From NCBI GenBank assembly GCA_025451715.1, contig JANWJY010000147.1, forward strand, positions 1 through 5,813: a stretch of 5,813 bases of DNA, read 5' to 3'. A program made the position numbers and the translations under genes. The notes beneath the pieces are model-generated. The model worked only from the letters and a program-made list of their open reading frames with translations. It was not told the origin of the DNA and ran no database searches. This document shows, piece after piece, positions 5,078 through 5,813 of this stretch (its first letter is position 1; each line of letters starts with the position of its first letter). The stretch is from Fimbriimonadaceae bacterium (GTDB lineage Bacteria; Armatimonadota; Fimbriimonadia; Fimbriimonadales; Fimbriimonadaceae).

Positions 5078-5806
5078 ATGAAGAGAATTCTCACGATTGT
5101 GGTTGCGCTCGCGCTCTTGTCCTCCGTGGTCATGGCGCAGGGCGGAGGCGGCGGTGGCCGCGGAGCAGGCGGTGGCCAGCGGTTTGGTGGCCAGAACGGC
5201 GGTGCCGGAATGCTGAACCGGGACGACGTTTCGACAGAACTCAAACTCACGGCAGAACAAAAGACGAAGATCCAAGAGGCGATCCAGGCCAGCCGGCCGC
5301 AGGGCGGAGCCGGTGCCGGCGCAGCAGGCGGCGGTGGCGGCAACGGCGGCGGTGGTGGAGCCGGTGCCGGCGGAGCAGGTGGCGGACGCGGCGGCGGATT
5401 CGGTGGCCGAGGCGGCGGCGGCACTCCCGAGCAGCAGATCGCCCTCGATGCGAAGCTCAAGGAGATCCTGAGCGCCGAGCAGTACACGCGATATCGCGAG
5501 CTCAATCGGCAGCAAGCGGGCGGCTTTGCCCTCATGCAAGAGGTCGAGTCGAAGGAGCTCGGTCTGACCGACGCTCAGAAGCAGTCGCTCCAGACGGTCA
5601 ACTCGGACATGCGTGCGGAGATGCAGGAGATGTTCCAAGGCGGCGGTGGCGGCGGAGACATGGCGGCCATGCAGGAGCAGATGACCAAGCTTCGTGCCTC
5701 CTATGGCGCAAAGATGCTCGCCGTGTTGACCAAAGAGCAGAAGGCCAAGTGGGACGGATCCCTCGGCAAGCCCTTCAAGTTCGTGAACCCTCCCATCGGC
5801 GGGTAA
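5078..5806 (+). CDS. Secreted glycine-rich protein with LTxxQ (Spy/CpxP-like) motifs
   Basis: The 242-residue product starts with a clear signal peptide, MKRILTIVVALALLSSVVMA, with likely cleavage before Gln21. Low-complexity Gly/Ala blocks at about 21-45, 76-115 and 188-193 alternate with charged helical segments. Each helical segment carries an LTxxQ-type motif: LKLTAEQKTKI (55-65), ILSAEQYTRY (130-139), LGLTDAQKQSL (161-171) and VLTKEQKAKW (216-225). Such motifs define the periplasmic Spy/CpxP chaperone-like group; the Gly-rich form is common, in my memory, in non-proteobacterial phyla where its role is unknown. It ends GKPFKFVNPPIGG. The ATG at 5078 was chosen over the upstream GTG at 5051 because AGAGG (5066-5070) lies 7 nt before it and the signal peptide then begins with MKR. 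There are no cysteines, so it is neither a lipoprotein nor disulfide-bonded. Secretion is well supported; chaperone or stress function is only suggested by the motifs. Confidence 0.8.
   Translation: MKRILTIVVALALLSSVVMAQGGGGGGRGAGGGQRFGGQNGGAGMLNRDDVSTELKLTAEQKTKIQEAIQASRPQGGAGAGAAGGGGGNGGGGGAGAGGAGGGRGGGFGGRGGGGTPEQQIALDAKLKEILSAEQYTRYRELNRQQAGGFALMQEVESKELGLTDAQKQSLQTVNSDMRAEMQEMFQGGGGGGDMAAMQEQMTKLRASYGAKMLAVLTKEQKAKWDGSLGKPFKFVNPPIGG
5306..5379 (+). repeat. Near-identical 23-bp direct repeats inside the Gly/Ala-rich coding region
   Basis: Copies at 5306-5328 and 5357-5379 differ at a single base and are 51 bp (17 codons) apart, starting GGAGCCGGTGCCGGCG and ending AGCAGG. Both encode GAGAGGAG-type sequence in the same frame. 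The surrounding GGC/GGT runs make this block prone to replication slippage, so the length of the glycine tract may vary between strains without breaking the frame. Confidence 0.75.
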
Positions 5807-5813
5807 CGGCAAC

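Noticed and set aside
5138..5422. CRISPR-like or mobile-element repeats
   Set aside because: The repeats are in-frame glycine codons of a protein gene, without regular spacers, terminal inverted repeats or target duplications.
5072..5812. 246-codon open frame on the minus strand opposite the glycine-rich gene
   Set aside because: Its Ala/Thr/Leu-rich translation is simply the reverse reading of Gly-rich codons; the plus-strand frame has a signal peptide, a good ribosome site and LTxxQ motifs.

Overview
The window is a short, GC-rich stretch of a bacterial chromosome with seven protein genes. No RNA gene, insertion sequence, CRISPR array or origin was seen. The organism should be a diderm, because it encodes a predicted outer-membrane beta-barrel protein and a periplasmic binding protein released by signal peptidase I rather than a lipoprotein. 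A UPF0182 protein beside a CsoR regulator and a glycine-rich LTxxQ protein fits a non-proteobacterial lineage. Armatimonadota (Fimbriimonas-like) is my best guess, held loosely and made from protein style alone.

Left part, minus strand (1-1137): the first 257 codons of a UPF0182 multi-pass membrane protein run off the left edge. Upstream of it in the same direction is a 96-aa CsoR-family metal-sensing repressor with an intact Cys-His-Cys site. Only 75 bp separate the two, so they may be co-transcribed.

Centre, plus strand (1277-4282): a three-gene metal-uptake operon diverges from csoR. It encodes a predicted outer-membrane porin-like protein, a ZnuA-type periplasmic metal-binding protein and a ZnuB-type ABC permease. 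The 139 bp between csoR and the porin start hold a 17-bp CsoR-type operator candidate (ATAC...GTAT) that overlaps a -10-like TATAGT, so CsoR probably controls the operon. The gene for the ABC ATPase that must power the permease is absent from the window. A perfect 12-bp hairpin lies between the porin and znuA genes.

Right part: the permease gene converges on a minus-strand gene for a probable exported protein with a C-terminal SH3-like domain. The two stop codons share a single CTAG. A 175-bp intergenic stretch with three small inverted repeats then leads into a plus-strand gene for a secreted, glycine-rich protein with LTxxQ-type motifs, which ends just before the window does.

Proposed picture (inference): the porin-like protein passes a transition metal across the outer membrane, the ZnuA-like protein captures it in the periplasm, and the ZnuB-like permease imports it with an ATPase encoded elsewhere. 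A copper-type sensor sits where a Zur or Fur repressor would be expected, and this is the most interesting feature of the window.
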